From: Comamonadaceae bacterium
GTDB taxonomy: Bacteria; Pseudomonadota; Gammaproteobacteria; Burkholderiales; Burkholderiaceae_C
DNA length: 55,674 nucleotides
NCBI GenBank assembly: GCA_021299555.1
Contig: JAJTGH010000043.1
Span: 1-55,674 of the forward strand
Reading direction: 5' to 3'
The notes under the pieces are model-generated. The model had not been told where the DNA came from, did no database searches, and was given only the letters and a program-made list of their open reading frames with translations. Position numbers and translations under genes: made by a program. Below, one piece after another: positions 39,487-48,406 of the stretch. The number at the start of each line of letters is the position of its first letter. Positions within the stretch are counted from its first letter, which is position 1.

Positions 39487-41355
39487 TTGTCTCAATCCTC
39501 TTCCTCCTTAGCCGCCTTGACCCTGGGCGCGATTGGCGTTGTCTACGGCGACATCGGCACCAGCGTGCTTTATGCGGTCAAGGAGGTGTTTGGCTCGGGG
39601 CACGTGCCCTTCACGCCGGCCAACGTTTACGGTGTTCTCTCGCTGTTCTTTTGGACCTTGACGACCATTGTGTCGCTCAAATACGTCGTGCTGGTGCTCA
39701 GGGCAGACAACCATGGCGAGGGTGGATTGGTGGCCATGCTGGCTCTGGCCTCGCAGGCGGTCAAGGACAAGCCCCGCATGCGTCAGATGCTGCTGCTGGT
39801 GGGTATTTTTGGCACCGCCCTTTTTTACGGGGACGGCGTCATCACGCCCGCCATCTCGGTGCTGTCGGCCGTCGAGGGCTTGGAGGTGATCGACCCGGCC
39901 TTCAAGCGGGCCGTGATTCCGGTGACCCTGCTCATTTTGTTCCTGCTGTTCTGGGTGCAAAAAAGGGGTACTGCAGGCATTGGCCAATTTTTCGGACCAC
40001 TGACACTGCTCTGGTTCTTGGCCATTGCTGTTCTCGGTGTTCATCAAATTGCCAGCTACCCCGGGATCCTGCTGGCCTTGAGTCCGCATTACGCCCTGGC
40101 TTTTATCTGGGCAAACCCGGGCACCACGTTCGTGATTTTGGGCGCTGTGGTGCTGTGCGTCACAGGTGCCGAAGCTCTGTACGCGGATCTGGGCCATTTT
40201 GGCAAGAAGCCGATCCGTCTGGCCTGGTTTGCGGTGGTCATGCCAGCCTTGACTTTGAACTATTTTGGCCAGGGGGCACTTTTGCTGCGCCAGCCTGAAG
40301 CGGTGAAGAATCCGTTTTACCTGATGGCCCCCGAGTGGGCCTTGATGCCTCTGGTGGTGCTTGCCACGGTGGCCTCTGTGATTGCTTCCCAGGCCCTTAT
40401 AACAGGTGCGTTCAGCGTGACCAAGCAAGTCATTCAGCTGGGCTATCTGCCGCGCTTGAGCATCTTGCACACCAGCGAGCGCGACACGGGGCAGATCTAC
40501 ATTCCGATGGTCAATTGGGGCTTGTTTGTCACCATCGTGCTGGCGGTGGTGATGTTTCGCTCTTCCAGCAACCTGGCCTCGGCCTATGGCATTGCCGTCA
40601 CTTTGGATATGTTGATCACGACTTTCCTGACCTTCTTCGTGATCCGCTACAGCTGGAACTATCCGCTGGCCCTTTGCCTGGCGGCAACCGGGGTATTTTT
40701 CCTGGTGGATTTGGCCTTTTTTGCTTCGAATCTGATGAAGTTTCTCGATGGAGGCTGGTTCCCGCTGATCATCGGCGGCTTTGTGTTTACCCTGATGCTC
40801 ACTTGGAAGGATGGCCGGCAGTTGCTCAACACCAAGATGCGGGCCGATTGGCTGGAGTTGGCTGCATTTTTGGACACCGTCTTTGTTTTGCCACCGGCCC
40901 GGGTCGAAGGAACGGCGGTTTTTCTGACCGCTGAAAAGGGCGCTGTTCCCAACGCCATGCTGCACAACCTCAAGCACAACAAAGTGCTGCACGAGCAAAA
41001 TTTGTTCGTCACGGTGATCAACCATGAGGTGCCTTGGATTGGCTTGGAGCAGCGTTTGGAGATTGAGGCGCTGGGCAACGAGTGCTGGCAAGTGCTGATT
41101 CACTACGGATTCAAAGACGATCCAGACATCCCCAAGGCCCTGGTGCCTCTTGCCTCGCATGGGTGCCGGGTCGATGCCATGAATACCAGCTATTTTCTGT
41201 CTCGCGATACCGTGATCCCCACCATCGGCGGGGGCATGGCGACCTGGCGCGAAAAGCTTTTCGCGCAGATGCACCTGAACGCCAGTGGCGCAGCCGACTT
41301 CCTCAAGCTGCCCAATAACTCGGTGGTCGAGTTGGGATCGAAGATTGAAATTTGA
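39487..41355 (+). CDS. kup: Kup-family potassium uptake protein
   Basis: A potassium/proton symporter of the inner membrane. From TTG 39487 it is 622 residues ([20 protein letters not shown]). GTG 39463 and TTG 39433 are alternatives; the chosen start is the closest to homologues. About 12 hydrophobic helices precede a cytoplasmic C-terminal domain of about 180 residues. Signature text is [18 protein letters not shown] and [17 protein letters not shown]. It lies between gshA and gshB. Confidence 0.92.
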   Translation: MSQSSSSLAALTLGAIGVVYGDIGTSVLYAVKEVFGSGHVPFTPANVYGVLSLFFWTLTTIVSLKYVVLVLRADNHGEGGLVAMLALASQAVKDKPRMRQMLLLVGIFGTALFYGDGVITPAISVLSAVEGLEVIDPAFKRAVIPVTLLILFLLFWVQKRGTAGIGQFFGPLTLLWFLAIAVLGVHQIASYPGILLALSPHYALAFIWANPGTTFVILGAVVLCVTGAEALYADLGHFGKKPIRLAWFAVVMPALTLNYFGQGALLLRQPEAVKNPFYLMAPEWALMPLVVLATVASVIASQALITGAFSVTKQVIQLGYLPRLSILHTSERDTGQIYIPMVNWGLFVTIVLAVVMFRSSSNLASAYGIAVTLDMLITTFLTFFVIRYSWNYPLALCLAATGVFFLVDLAFFASNLMKFLDGGWFPLIIGGFVFTLMLTWKDGRQLLNTKMRADWLELAAFLDTVFVLPPARVEGTAVFLTAEKGAVPNAMLHNLKHNKVLHEQNLFVTVINHEVPWIGLEQRLEIEALGNECWQVLIHYGFKDDPDIPKALVPLASHGCRVDAMNTSYFLSRDTVIPTIGGGMATWREKLFAQMHLNASGAADFLKLPNNSVVELGSKIEI

Positions 41356-41367
41356 AGCGCCCCGACC

Positions 41368-42324
41368 ATGCACCTGCTCGTCATTGCCGATCCGCTCGAG
41401 TCCTTCAAGATCTACAAGGACAGCACCTTTGCCATGATGCGCGAGGCACAAAAGCGCGGGCATCGCATCAGTGTGTGTGAGCCCAAGGACTTGCTCTGGC
41501 AGAGCGGTCAAAGTGTGACCGGCTATGTGCGCGATATCCGACTGACCGGTGAGCAGACAAACTGGTTTGAAGCCCAGCAGCAAGCGCCCAATGAGCGCCC
41601 CCAGGCACTCAGGGATTTTGATGCAGTTCTCATGCGCAAGGATCCACCCTTTAACAGCGAGTACTTTTACGCCACCCACCTGCTCGAGCAGGCCGAGCGT
41701 GAGGGCGCGCGGGTGTTTAACAGGCCGCGGGCCTTGCGAGATCATCCGGAAAAGCTCGCCATCATGGAATTTTCCAAGTTCATCGCGCCCACCTTGGTCA
41801 CGCGCGATGCGGCCGACATTCGGCGCTTTCATGACGAGCACCGCGACATCATCCTCAAGCCACTCGACGGCATGGGCGGCATGGGCATTTTCCGGGTCAA
41901 GGATGATGGACTGAACTTGGGCGCCATCATTGAGACGCTCAATTGCCACGGCGCTCAAACCGTCATGGTGCAACGGTTTTTGCCGGCCATTGCCCAAGGC
42001 GACAAGCGGGTCTTGGTCATAGGTGGCAAGAGCGTGCCCTTTTGTCTGGCGCGCATTCCGCAAGGCGGGGAGGTGCGTGGCAACTTGGCTGCCGGTGGGG
42101 TGGGCGTGGCCCAGGCTTTGTCGGCGCGTGACTTGGAGATCGCCCAAGCCATAGGCCCCGTACTGGCCCAGCGCGGCTTGCTGCTGGTGGGCATCGACGT
42201 GATCGGTGACTGCGTGACCGAGATCAACGTCACAAGCCCGACCTGCTTTCAGGAAATCACCGATCAGACAGGTTTTGATGTGGCTGCGATGTACATCGAT
42301 GCCCTGGAGGCGGCGCTGGCTTGA
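41368..42324 (+). CDS. gshB: Glutathione synthetase
   Basis: Second step of glutathione synthesis, adding glycine to gamma-glutamylcysteine. The 318-residue ATP-grasp protein has FAMMREAQKRGHR, RKDPPFNSEYFYATHLLEQA, ILKPLDGMGGMGIFRV and the final EINVTSPTCFQEI. Length matches the family. It starts 12 bases after kup and is convergent with the broken amidotransferase gene. Confidence 0.96.
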   Translation: MHLLVIADPLESFKIYKDSTFAMMREAQKRGHRISVCEPKDLLWQSGQSVTGYVRDIRLTGEQTNWFEAQQQAPNERPQALRDFDAVLMRKDPPFNSEYFYATHLLEQAEREGARVFNRPRALRDHPEKLAIMEFSKFIAPTLVTRDAADIRRFHDEHRDIILKPLDGMGGMGIFRVKDDGLNLGAIIETLNCHGAQTVMVQRFLPAIAQGDKRVLVIGGKSVPFCLARIPQGGEVRGNLAAGGVGVAQALSARDLEIAQAIGPVLAQRGLLLVGIDVIGDCVTEINVTSPTCFQEITDQTGFDVAAMYIDALEAALA

Positions 42325-42347
42325 TCACGCAGCGCAGTGCCGGTCCC

Positions 42348-43047
42348 TCAAACCGCCTGCCCGTCAACAAAGACTTTCAGGGTGTGCGGTGCAAAAGCTT
42401 GCCAGTCTTCATTGGTGGTCAGCGGTGCCGTCACCACAACGGCTATCTTGTCACCCGGCTGGTTGTGCTGTGCAAAGTTGATGCTCAGCTCTTCGTCGCG
42501 AAGCTGAGCGTGTGCGAAAGGGTGACTGCGCTCGACATAGTGCAAATGGGTCGAAGCGTGCGCCCAAAGCGCCAACCCATTGCCCATCAGGAAGTTGAAG
42601 GTGCCGTGGCCAGCCAGTTGCGCCGCCAGTTCGCGCAGGGTTCGCGTCATTTCATCGAGTTGCGGCAGACCTGCGTGTGATTTGGCCAGCTCTTGCATGA
42701 TCCAGCAAAAAGCCAGTTCGCTGTCGGTGCTGCCAACGGGCTGAAATCCTGCATGCAGCTTGATGGCAGTTTTCCAGTGCAACTGCCCCCAGGGTTGCCT
42801 TTCGAACGTGGGCAATGACGTTGCGGCTGCGTATGGGGTAATTGCGCACGAATTGCGCCATGGGCGAGTCGCAAGCGGGCTGAACGTCGACAAAATGCCG
42901 CAGGCCTTTGTCATGTCCGCCCTCGAAGAAGGCAATCCCCCAGCCGTCTTTGTGCTCATCGGTGCGGCCGCCGCGCTGCGCAAAGCCGGTGAAACTAAAA
43001 CCCACGTCGGTCGGTGAGTTGCAATTGAGACCCAGCAGTTGGCACAT
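42348..43047 (-). pseudogene. Class II glutamine amidotransferase (YafJ type), internal deletion with frameshift
   Basis: The intact family is an N-terminal-nucleophile amidotransferase of about 260 residues. The 5' part (MCQLLGLNCNSPTDVGFSF, with nucleophile Cys2) reads to IAHVRKATLGAVALENCH. Family-like text resumes in another frame as KLHAGFQPVGSTDSELAFCW and continues to FVDGQAV. About 25 residues, including the glutamine-site AHNGDL block, are missing; the junction lies near 42760-42768. The first frame stops at 42652. Neither frame can give a full enzyme. Confidence 0.88.
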
Positions 43048-43089
43048 GGCGGGTGTGAGTCTGCAGGATGTTCCCGTTTGGGACGCTCT

Positions 43090-43281
43090 TTAGTTTCGGG
43101 GCTCGGACCAGAGCTTTCCGCCCGTGGCCCAGTTCTCGCGCTTGATGTCGGTGATGATGATATCGACCGCCTCGGGCGAGCCGCCGAGCACTTGCACGGT
43201 GACGCGGGTGATTTCTTCAACCAACTTTTTTTTCTGCTCGGGCGTGCGGCCCTCAAACATCTCGATGTGGTAGGTGGGCAT
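43090..43281 (-). CDS. 4-oxalocrotonate tautomerase-family protein
   Basis: A small tautomerase of 63 residues. After Met removal, Pro2 would be the catalytic base (MPTYHIEMFEGRTPEQKKKL). The C-terminal VDIIITDIKRENWATGGKL with the Arg-Glu-Asn-Trp text is typical. The substrate is unknown; the family includes enzymes of aromatic degradation and dehalogenation. It stands alone 42 bases upstream of the broken amidotransferase on the same strand. Confidence 0.88.
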   Translation of the reverse strand: MPTYHIEMFEGRTPEQKKKLVEEITRVTVQVLGGSPEAVDIIITDIKRENWATGGKLWSEPRN

Positions 43282-43476
43282 GGTTCAAAAATTCAAAGTT
43301 TGCTGCTGAGCGCCATCATACGACCACGCATGACCGGTCAAATTTTTCGGAGATCCGCAAGGCCGCCATCTTTGATGAAAGTGGCGTTTGGCTGACAAGT
43401 GGTGCCCTGGGGCCGGACCATAATCGCCGGTGGTTGGCGCAAAGCGTTCAGCGCCGCAGCAGTTGAGGGGCTTGAG

Positions 43477-43803
43477 ATGCTTTACAGATTCAAATCCAGG
43501 AATGCGGGCGATGTGATCATGCTCGAGCCCAATGGCAGGCAGGTGCTCGAGATCATCGGCAAGGAGCCGGCGGCCCAGGGCATTGTGCTGGTCGAGCAAA
43601 TGCCTCAGGCCATGGCCGCCCTGCGCGCTGCGGTGGCGCAGGAAGAGTTGGCGTTCGCTCAAGCCAAGGCCGCTTTCGAAGCGGGCCAGAGCCGAGAGTC
43701 GCCGGAGGGTGAGGGCGTCAACTTGCGCCAGCGCACCCTACCTTTCCTGGAACTGCTCAGAATCAGTCACCAGCACGGCGATCCAGTGGTGTGGGGGGTT
43801 TGA
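43477..43803 (+). CDS. DUF1840 family protein
   Basis: A 108-residue protein of unknown function found widely in betaproteobacteria. It begins MLYRFKSRNAGDVIMLEPNG and ends NLRQRTLPFLELLRISHQHG, typical of the family; the middle is helical and Ala/Glu-rich. The ATG at 43477 is selected because homologues start MLYKFKS-like. It is convergent with the Bug gene downstream. Confidence 0.87.
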   Translation: MLYRFKSRNAGDVIMLEPNGRQVLEIIGKEPAAQGIVLVEQMPQAMAALRAAVAQEELAFAQAKAAFEAGQSRESPEGEGVNLRQRTLPFLELLRISHQHGDPVVWGV

Positions 43804-43830
43804 AACGCCCCACACCTGAGGCCGGCAACC

Positions 43831-44847
43831 TCAATCGGCCTTAGCGCCAGAGGCCTTGACCACCTGGGCCCACTTGCTGTGTTCGCTGTCTATCAGTCGA
43901 ACAAACTCCTGCGGGGTCATGCCACTGGGAATGGCCCCTTGAGCCTGCATTTTTTCTTTGATGCCGGGGTCGCTCAACGCACGTGCCACTTCACGTTGAA
44001 TCCGGTTGACGATGTCGGCAGAGGTGCCGGCAGGCGCCAGCAACCCAAACCAACTGCTCGCCTCAAACCCCTTGAGCCTGCCCGCTTCTTCCACCGTTGG
44101 AATATCGGGCAATGCAGACGAGCGTTGCCCGCTGGTCACTGCAAACGCCTTGAGCTTGCCCGATCGAATGTGCTGCATGGACGAGGGCAGGTTGTCAAAC
44201 ATCACATCCATATTGCCCGAAATCAGGTCTAGCAGTGCAGGGCTTGATCCCCTGTACGGGACATGAACCATGGACACGCCGGCCTGGGTTTTGAACAGTT
44301 CACCGGCCAAATGAATGGACGTTCCGCTGCCGCTGGAGGCCATGTTGAGCTTGTCGGGCCTGGCCTTGGCGTAATTGATGAAATCTTGCACGCTGTTGAT
44401 GCCCATGGAGCGTGCTTTTTCTGTGTTCATGACCATCACGTTGGGTACGGAGGCCACCAAGGTGATGGGCGCGAAGTCCTTGATCGGGTCGTAGGGCAGC
44501 TTCTCGTACAGCGCGCGGTTGATGCCGTGCGTGCCCACCGTGCCCATGAGCAGCGTGTAGCCGTCATTGGCCGATTTGGCCACGATCTCGGTCCCCACGT
44601 TTCCGCCGGCACCGCCCTTGTTATCGATGATGAACGACTGACCAAAGGCTTTACCGAGCTCCGGTGCGATGGCACGGGCCAGGATGTCGGTGGTACCTCC
44701 TGGCGGGAAGGGCACGACGATGCGCACGGGTTTGTTGGGCCAAGCGCTGCTTTGGGCCCAGACTGGTACAGCGGCCAGGCAGGCAGCCAGTGTGATTACG
44801 GCGTGATTGAGCAGGCGTCGACCGATGCGGTGAGTGTATTTTTTCAT
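43831..44847 (-). CDS. Bug/TctC-family periplasmic substrate-binding protein
   Basis: A periplasmic carboxylate-binding protein of the Bug family, abundant in Burkholderiales. The 338-residue product has a signal peptide ending VWA-Q, then [20 protein letters not shown] (binding-site loop), [18 protein letters not shown], and the hinge block [20 protein letters not shown]. It is complete and serves as an internal reference for the broken Bug gene at 12377-13242. No membrane TctA/TctB partner is nearby. ATG 44856 is an alternative start. Confidence 0.92.
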   Translation of the reverse strand: MKKYTHRIGRRLLNHAVITLAACLAAVPVWAQSSAWPNKPVRIVVPFPPGGTTDILARAIAPELGKAFGQSFIIDNKGGAGGNVGTEIVAKSANDGYTLLMGTVGTHGINRALYEKLPYDPIKDFAPITLVASVPNVMVMNTEKARSMGINSVQDFINYAKARPDKLNMASSGSGTSIHLAGELFKTQAGVSMVHVPYRGSSPALLDLISGNMDVMFDNLPSSMQHIRSGKLKAFAVTSGQRSSALPDIPTVEEAGRLKGFEASSWFGLLAPAGTSADIVNRIQREVARALSDPGIKEKMQAQGAIPSGMTPQEFVRLIDSEHSKWAQVVKASGAKAD

Positions 44848-45046
44848 GGTGTGCATATTTCAGACAATTGCAAACAAGCTCCAGTCAGGTGTGAGGGCCG
44901 ACGAGGCCGTTGCAGTCAATGGGGTTGAACGTGACCGGGGCGAGCGAGTCGATGGATAAGCCTCTCTTTTAGAGCAAATCAACGGCCAACGCCATAGGGC
45001 AAGTCATGAGGCTCGACACGGCGAGCGCCCGCCTGCTGGGGGCACA

Positions 45047-45077
45047 AAAGAAAAAAGCTGCCGTATCCAGCAGCTTT
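45047..45077 (-). terminator. Intrinsic terminator of the Bug gene at 45101-46087
   Basis: Read on the minus strand, arms AAAGCTGC and GCAGCTTT (45070-45077 and 45054-45061) form an eight-base stem with an eight-base loop, followed by a T run (TTTCTTTT at 45046-45053). It lies 24 bases after the Bug stop. Confidence 0.88.
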
Positions 45078-45100
45078 GGGACTCCTGGTACAGGCTGGCG

Positions 45101-46087
45101 TTAGTCGGCGTAAGCCTTGGCCGCCTCAAACACGGGGCGGATGCGGTCGATCTCAGCGGCCACGAAAGCCTTGTGACCTTCTGGAGTGACTCGCTTATCA
45201 GTCACGAGCAGCGCGCCAAGAGCCTCTTGTTTTTTAACGAATTCCGGGTCCTTGAGGGCACGCTGCAAGGCTTCGTTGAGTTGCTTGGTGATCGCCGCCG
45301 GCGTTCCTTTGGGCGCATACATGCCGTGCCAAATGGTCAGGTTGAAGTTCTTCAGGCCCATCTCTGCCAGGGTCGGGTAATCCTTTAGGAGCTTGTGGCT
45401 GGACATGGGGCGTGCCGTGGTCACGGCAAAGCCCTTGACGCGCCCACCCTCGATCTGGCCGGTGGTCGAGGTGGTCTGGTCACACATGACATCCACCTGG
45501 CCTCCGAGCAACGCGTTCATGGCCGGTCCCGTGCCGTTGAAGGGGATGGTGGTCATGCTTTCACTGAGCTTGATGGCCGACTGCCACATCAGGCCGCACA
45601 GGTGCGACGCAGACCCCAGTCCGGCGTGCGCCAAGTTCAGTTTTCCAGCATTGGCCCGGATGTAGTTCTCAAAATCGCGGTATGTGTTGGCCGGCAGCTG
45701 GGGCTTGCCGATCAGCGTCATCGGCACATCGTTGATCATGCCAAGGTACTCAAAGTCCTCAAGGGGCTTGTAGCTGAGCTTGCGGTACATGATGGGCGTT
45801 GTGGCCATGCCCACGTGCCAGACCAGCAAGGTGTGACCGTCTGGTGCAGCCTTGGCAACCCGGATTGCGCCGAGGGTTCCACCGGCTCCCACGGTGTTTT
45901 CGACCACGAAATTGGATCCCGGTATTTGCTTGTTCATCGCAACAGCCAGATCTCGTGCCACCCGGTCGGTCGGGCCGCCTGCAGCAAACGGCACGACCAG
46001 CGCAATGGGCTTGTTGCCAGGATACGACTGCGCTTGCGCAGTGAAGGCAGCGGCCGCCAGCAGTGCGAGGGTTAAGAGCTTGTTCAT
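45101..46087 (-). CDS. Bug/TctC-family periplasmic substrate-binding protein
   Basis: A second intact Bug protein of 328 residues. The signal peptide MNKLLTLALLAAAAFTAQAQ is followed by KPIALVVPFAAGGPTDRVA and VVENTVGAGGTLGAIRVA. An AAGGAG ribosome binding site five bases before ATG 46087 supports this start over the adjacent ATG at 46090. It lies 96 bases downstream of the PaaK-like gene and ends in a terminator; it may be co-expressed with the CoA-ligase/ABC operon. The ligand is unknown. Confidence 0.92.
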   Translation of the reverse strand: MNKLLTLALLAAAAFTAQAQSYPGNKPIALVVPFAAGGPTDRVARDLAVAMNKQIPGSNFVVENTVGAGGTLGAIRVAKAAPDGHTLLVWHVGMATTPIMYRKLSYKPLEDFEYLGMINDVPMTLIGKPQLPANTYRDFENYIRANAGKLNLAHAGLGSASHLCGLMWQSAIKLSESMTTIPFNGTGPAMNALLGGQVDVMCDQTTSTTGQIEGGRVKGFAVTTARPMSSHKLLKDYPTLAEMGLKNFNLTIWHGMYAPKGTPAAITKQLNEALQRALKDPEFVKKQEALGALLVTDKRVTPEGHKAFVAAEIDRIRPVFEAAKAYAD

Positions 46088-46183
46088 CATGTCTCCTTGG
46101 AAAAGATGAGCCATTTTATGGGTGGGCGCCCCTGCACCCAGAAGGAAATCCCTTATCCTTAATTTTGAACAAGGATTTGGCAC

Positions 46184-47431
46184 TCATTTGTAGCTTCTGG
46201 CGTCTTCGATCACCTTGCCGTCATTGGGCAGACTGCCCGGTGCGACCAGTTCGATCACGCCGCGCAGTTTGGTGACGTCGCGCACGGCCTCCCCGATGCG
46301 GTCAGTCAGGCCGACCACCGCCTGCGCTGCTTCAACCCTGAGGGTCATTTGGTCGTTGGCCATCTCGCCGGTGACCACCAGACGCATGCGCCCGACCTCT
46401 GGAAAGCGCCGAGCCACCTCGGCCACTTGGCCGGGATGGACAAACATTCCCTTGATTTTGGTCGTCTGGTCGGCCCGGCCCATCCAGCCCTTGATGCGTT
46501 GATTGCTTCGTCCAGTGGGACACGAGCCGGGCAAGACGGCCGACAAGTCCCCCGTGCCAAAGCGCACCAGCGGATAGTGCGGGTTCAGTGTGGTCACCAC
46601 CAATTCGCCAACTTCTCCCTCGGGCACAGGGTCGCCCGTGCCGGGGCGTACGATTTCTACGATCACGCCCTCGTCGACCACCAGGCCTTCGCGCGATGCG
46701 GTCTCGTAGGCAATCAGGCCCAGATCGGCTGTTGCGTAGCACTGATAAACCGTCACTGCCTGGTCGCTGAACCAGTCTCGCAGGCTCGGTGGGCACGCTT
46801 CTCCGGTGACCAGGCCCTTTTTGAGGCAGGACACATCGATTCCGCCTTCCTGCGCCTTCTCCAGCAAGATGCGCAAAAAGCTGGGTGTGCCGCTGTAACC
46901 GTCTGGGCGCAGGTCGGCGATGGCTGCCAGCTGCTGTTCGGTTTGGCCGGTGCCGGCGGGAAACACGGTGCAGCCAATGGCGTGGGCGCCCGACTCCATC
47001 ATGAAGGCGCCCGGTGTCATGTGGTAGCTAAATGCGTTGTGGACCAGATCGCCGGATCGAAAGCCGGCTGCATAGATGGCACGCCCAACGCGCCAGTAAT
47101 CGCGCGCAGACACATCGGGCTCGTAAATGGGCCCGGGCGAGGCAAAGATACGCGCCATTTGGGGCCCGCGCAGCACGGCTGCAAAGCCGCCGAAGGAGTC
47201 GGCTGGTCGGCTTGCTTTTTGCAGCTCGAGCAGTTCGCTTTTGCGCGTCACAGGCAGGCGTGCCAATGCTTCGCGCGAGTCGACGGCCGCCGCATCAACT
47301 TCCCGCAGGATGCGGCCCATGGCTGCGCTGTGCTTTTGGGCCTGCCTGATTTGCTCGGGCAGGGCAAGGCGGATGGCCTGTTCGCGCTCTGCGGCAGAGC
47401 GGGTTTCCAGGGAATCGAAGTAGCTGCTCAT
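46184..47431 (-). CDS. PaaK-like AMP-forming CoA ligase (phenylacetate-CoA ligase family)
   Basis: A 415-residue adenylate-forming enzyme that probably makes an aryl-CoA. It contains the PaaK-type features ASPGPIYEPDVSARDYWRVG, GYSGTPSFLRILL, YATADLGLIAYET and the RFGTGDLS and GRADQTTKIKGMFVHPGQVAE C-terminal blocks, the last holding the hinge. The substrate acid is not fixed by sequence. It is ten bases after livF, closing the ABC operon, so its substrate is probably the acid imported by that transporter. Confidence 0.88.
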   Translation of the reverse strand: MSSYFDSLETRSAAEREQAIRLALPEQIRQAQKHSAAMGRILREVDAAAVDSREALARLPVTRKSELLELQKASRPADSFGGFAAVLRGPQMARIFASPGPIYEPDVSARDYWRVGRAIYAAGFRSGDLVHNAFSYHMTPGAFMMESGAHAIGCTVFPAGTGQTEQQLAAIADLRPDGYSGTPSFLRILLEKAQEGGIDVSCLKKGLVTGEACPPSLRDWFSDQAVTVYQCYATADLGLIAYETASREGLVVDEGVIVEIVRPGTGDPVPEGEVGELVVTTLNPHYPLVRFGTGDLSAVLPGSCPTGRSNQRIKGWMGRADQTTKIKGMFVHPGQVAEVARRFPEVGRMRLVVTGEMANDQMTLRVEAAQAVVGLTDRIGEAVRDVTKLRGVIELVAPGSLPNDGKVIEDARSYK

Positions 47432-47441
47432 GGACCAACCT

Positions 47442-48251
47442 TCAGGCCAGCCAGCGCTTGCGGCGCCTGTAGCTCTTCACGTCCTTGAAGCTCTTGCGCT
47501 CTCCTCCACCCATGCCAAGGTAAAACTCCTTGACGTCTTCGTTGCTGGCCAGATCGGCCGCTGCGCCATCCATCACAATGCGCCCACTTTCCATGATGTA
47601 GCCATAGTCTGCATAGCGCAGAGCCATATTGGTGTTTTGCTCGGCCAACAGGAAGGTGACTTTTTCCTTTTGGTTCAGGTCTTTGACGATTTCGAACACC
47701 TCCTCCACGATCTGCGGCGCCAAGCCCATGGAGGGCTCATCGAGCAAGACCATGTTCGGACTGGCCATCAGGGCGCGTCCGATGGCGCACATCTGCTGCT
47801 CGCCGCCGGAGGTGTAGGCAGCCTGCGAGTGACGCCGGGTCTTGATGCGGGGAAAGTAGGTGTAGACCTTATCGAGGTTGGCCGCAATCTCGCCCTTGTC
47901 CTTGCGGGTATAGGCGCCGGTCAGCAGGTTCTCTTCGATGGTCAGGTGGGCAAAGCAATGGCGTCCCTCCATCACCTGCACCACACCACGGTTGACCAGA
48001 TCGGCCGGCGAGAGGTTCTCAATTCGCTCTCCACGCAGTTCGATGCTGCCCTTGGTGACCTCTCCGCGCTCACCTTTGAGTAGGTTGGAGATCGCTCGCA
48101 AAGTGGTGGTCTTGCCCGCGCCATTACCGCCCAGGATCGCTACGATGCCTTGCTCCGGCACCTGCAGGGACACGCCTTTTAGCACCAGGATGACATGGTT
48201 ATAGATGACCTCAATGCCATTGACATTGAGAACGATATTGGGCTTGCTCAT
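47442..48251 (-). CDS. livF: ABC transporter ATP-binding protein, LivF type
   Basis: An ATPase of a branched-chain-type (HAAT) ABC importer. The 269-residue protein has Walker A GGNGAGKTT, a Q-loop in ..GVVQVMEGRHCF, a signature SGGEQQM and Walker B MVLLDEPSMGL. The C-terminal KSYRRRKRWLA extension is basic. It lies 155 bases after the binding-protein gene, in a gap full of hairpins, and ten bases before the PaaK-like gene. Confidence 0.93.
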   Translation of the reverse strand: MSKPNIVLNVNGIEVIYNHVILVLKGVSLQVPEQGIVAILGGNGAGKTTTLRAISNLLKGERGEVTKGSIELRGERIENLSPADLVNRGVVQVMEGRHCFAHLTIEENLLTGAYTRKDKGEIAANLDKVYTYFPRIKTRRHSQAAYTSGGEQQMCAIGRALMASPNMVLLDEPSMGLAPQIVEEVFEIVKDLNQKEKVTFLLAEQNTNMALRYADYGYIMESGRIVMDGAAADLASNEDVKEFYLGMGGGERKSFKDVKSYRRRKRWLA

Positions 48252-48269
48252 ATTCGATTCCGTTCAAAA

Positions 48270-48397
48270 CCACTGCCAAGCGCAGCGCGCTGCGTTTGGC
48301 AGTGGGGGTTGCAAGCAACCTCCTCGTATCCGGTGCCCTGGCGCAGGTTGGCACCGGAAAGAGCCCCGAGCCGCATGCCGTGAGGCCGGGCTCGGGG
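48270..48397. repeat. Cluster of four hairpins between binding-protein and livF genes
   Basis: Four inverted repeats fill most of the gap: 48270-48305 (18-base arms, one mismatch, no spacer, so a real loop of about four bases); 48307-48320 (GGTTGC/GCAACC); 48330-48357 (CCGGTGCC/GGCACCGG, 12-base loop); 48364-48397 (CCCCGAGCC/GGCTCGGGG, 16-base loop). The last begins ten bases after the binding-protein stop on the minus strand. They have no T runs and look like mRNA-processing, stabilising or attenuating structures. Confidence 0.8.
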
Positions 48398-48406
48398 TGT
48401 ACTCGA

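Noticed and set aside
39508-42147. Minus-strand open frame of 879 codons opposite kup and gshB
   Set aside because: It lies entirely antisense to two well-identified genes and reads as low-complexity His/Gln/Arg-rich text with no family match.
48270-48397. CRISPR array
   Set aside because: The hairpins differ from each other in sequence and there is no repeat-spacer periodicity or cas gene.
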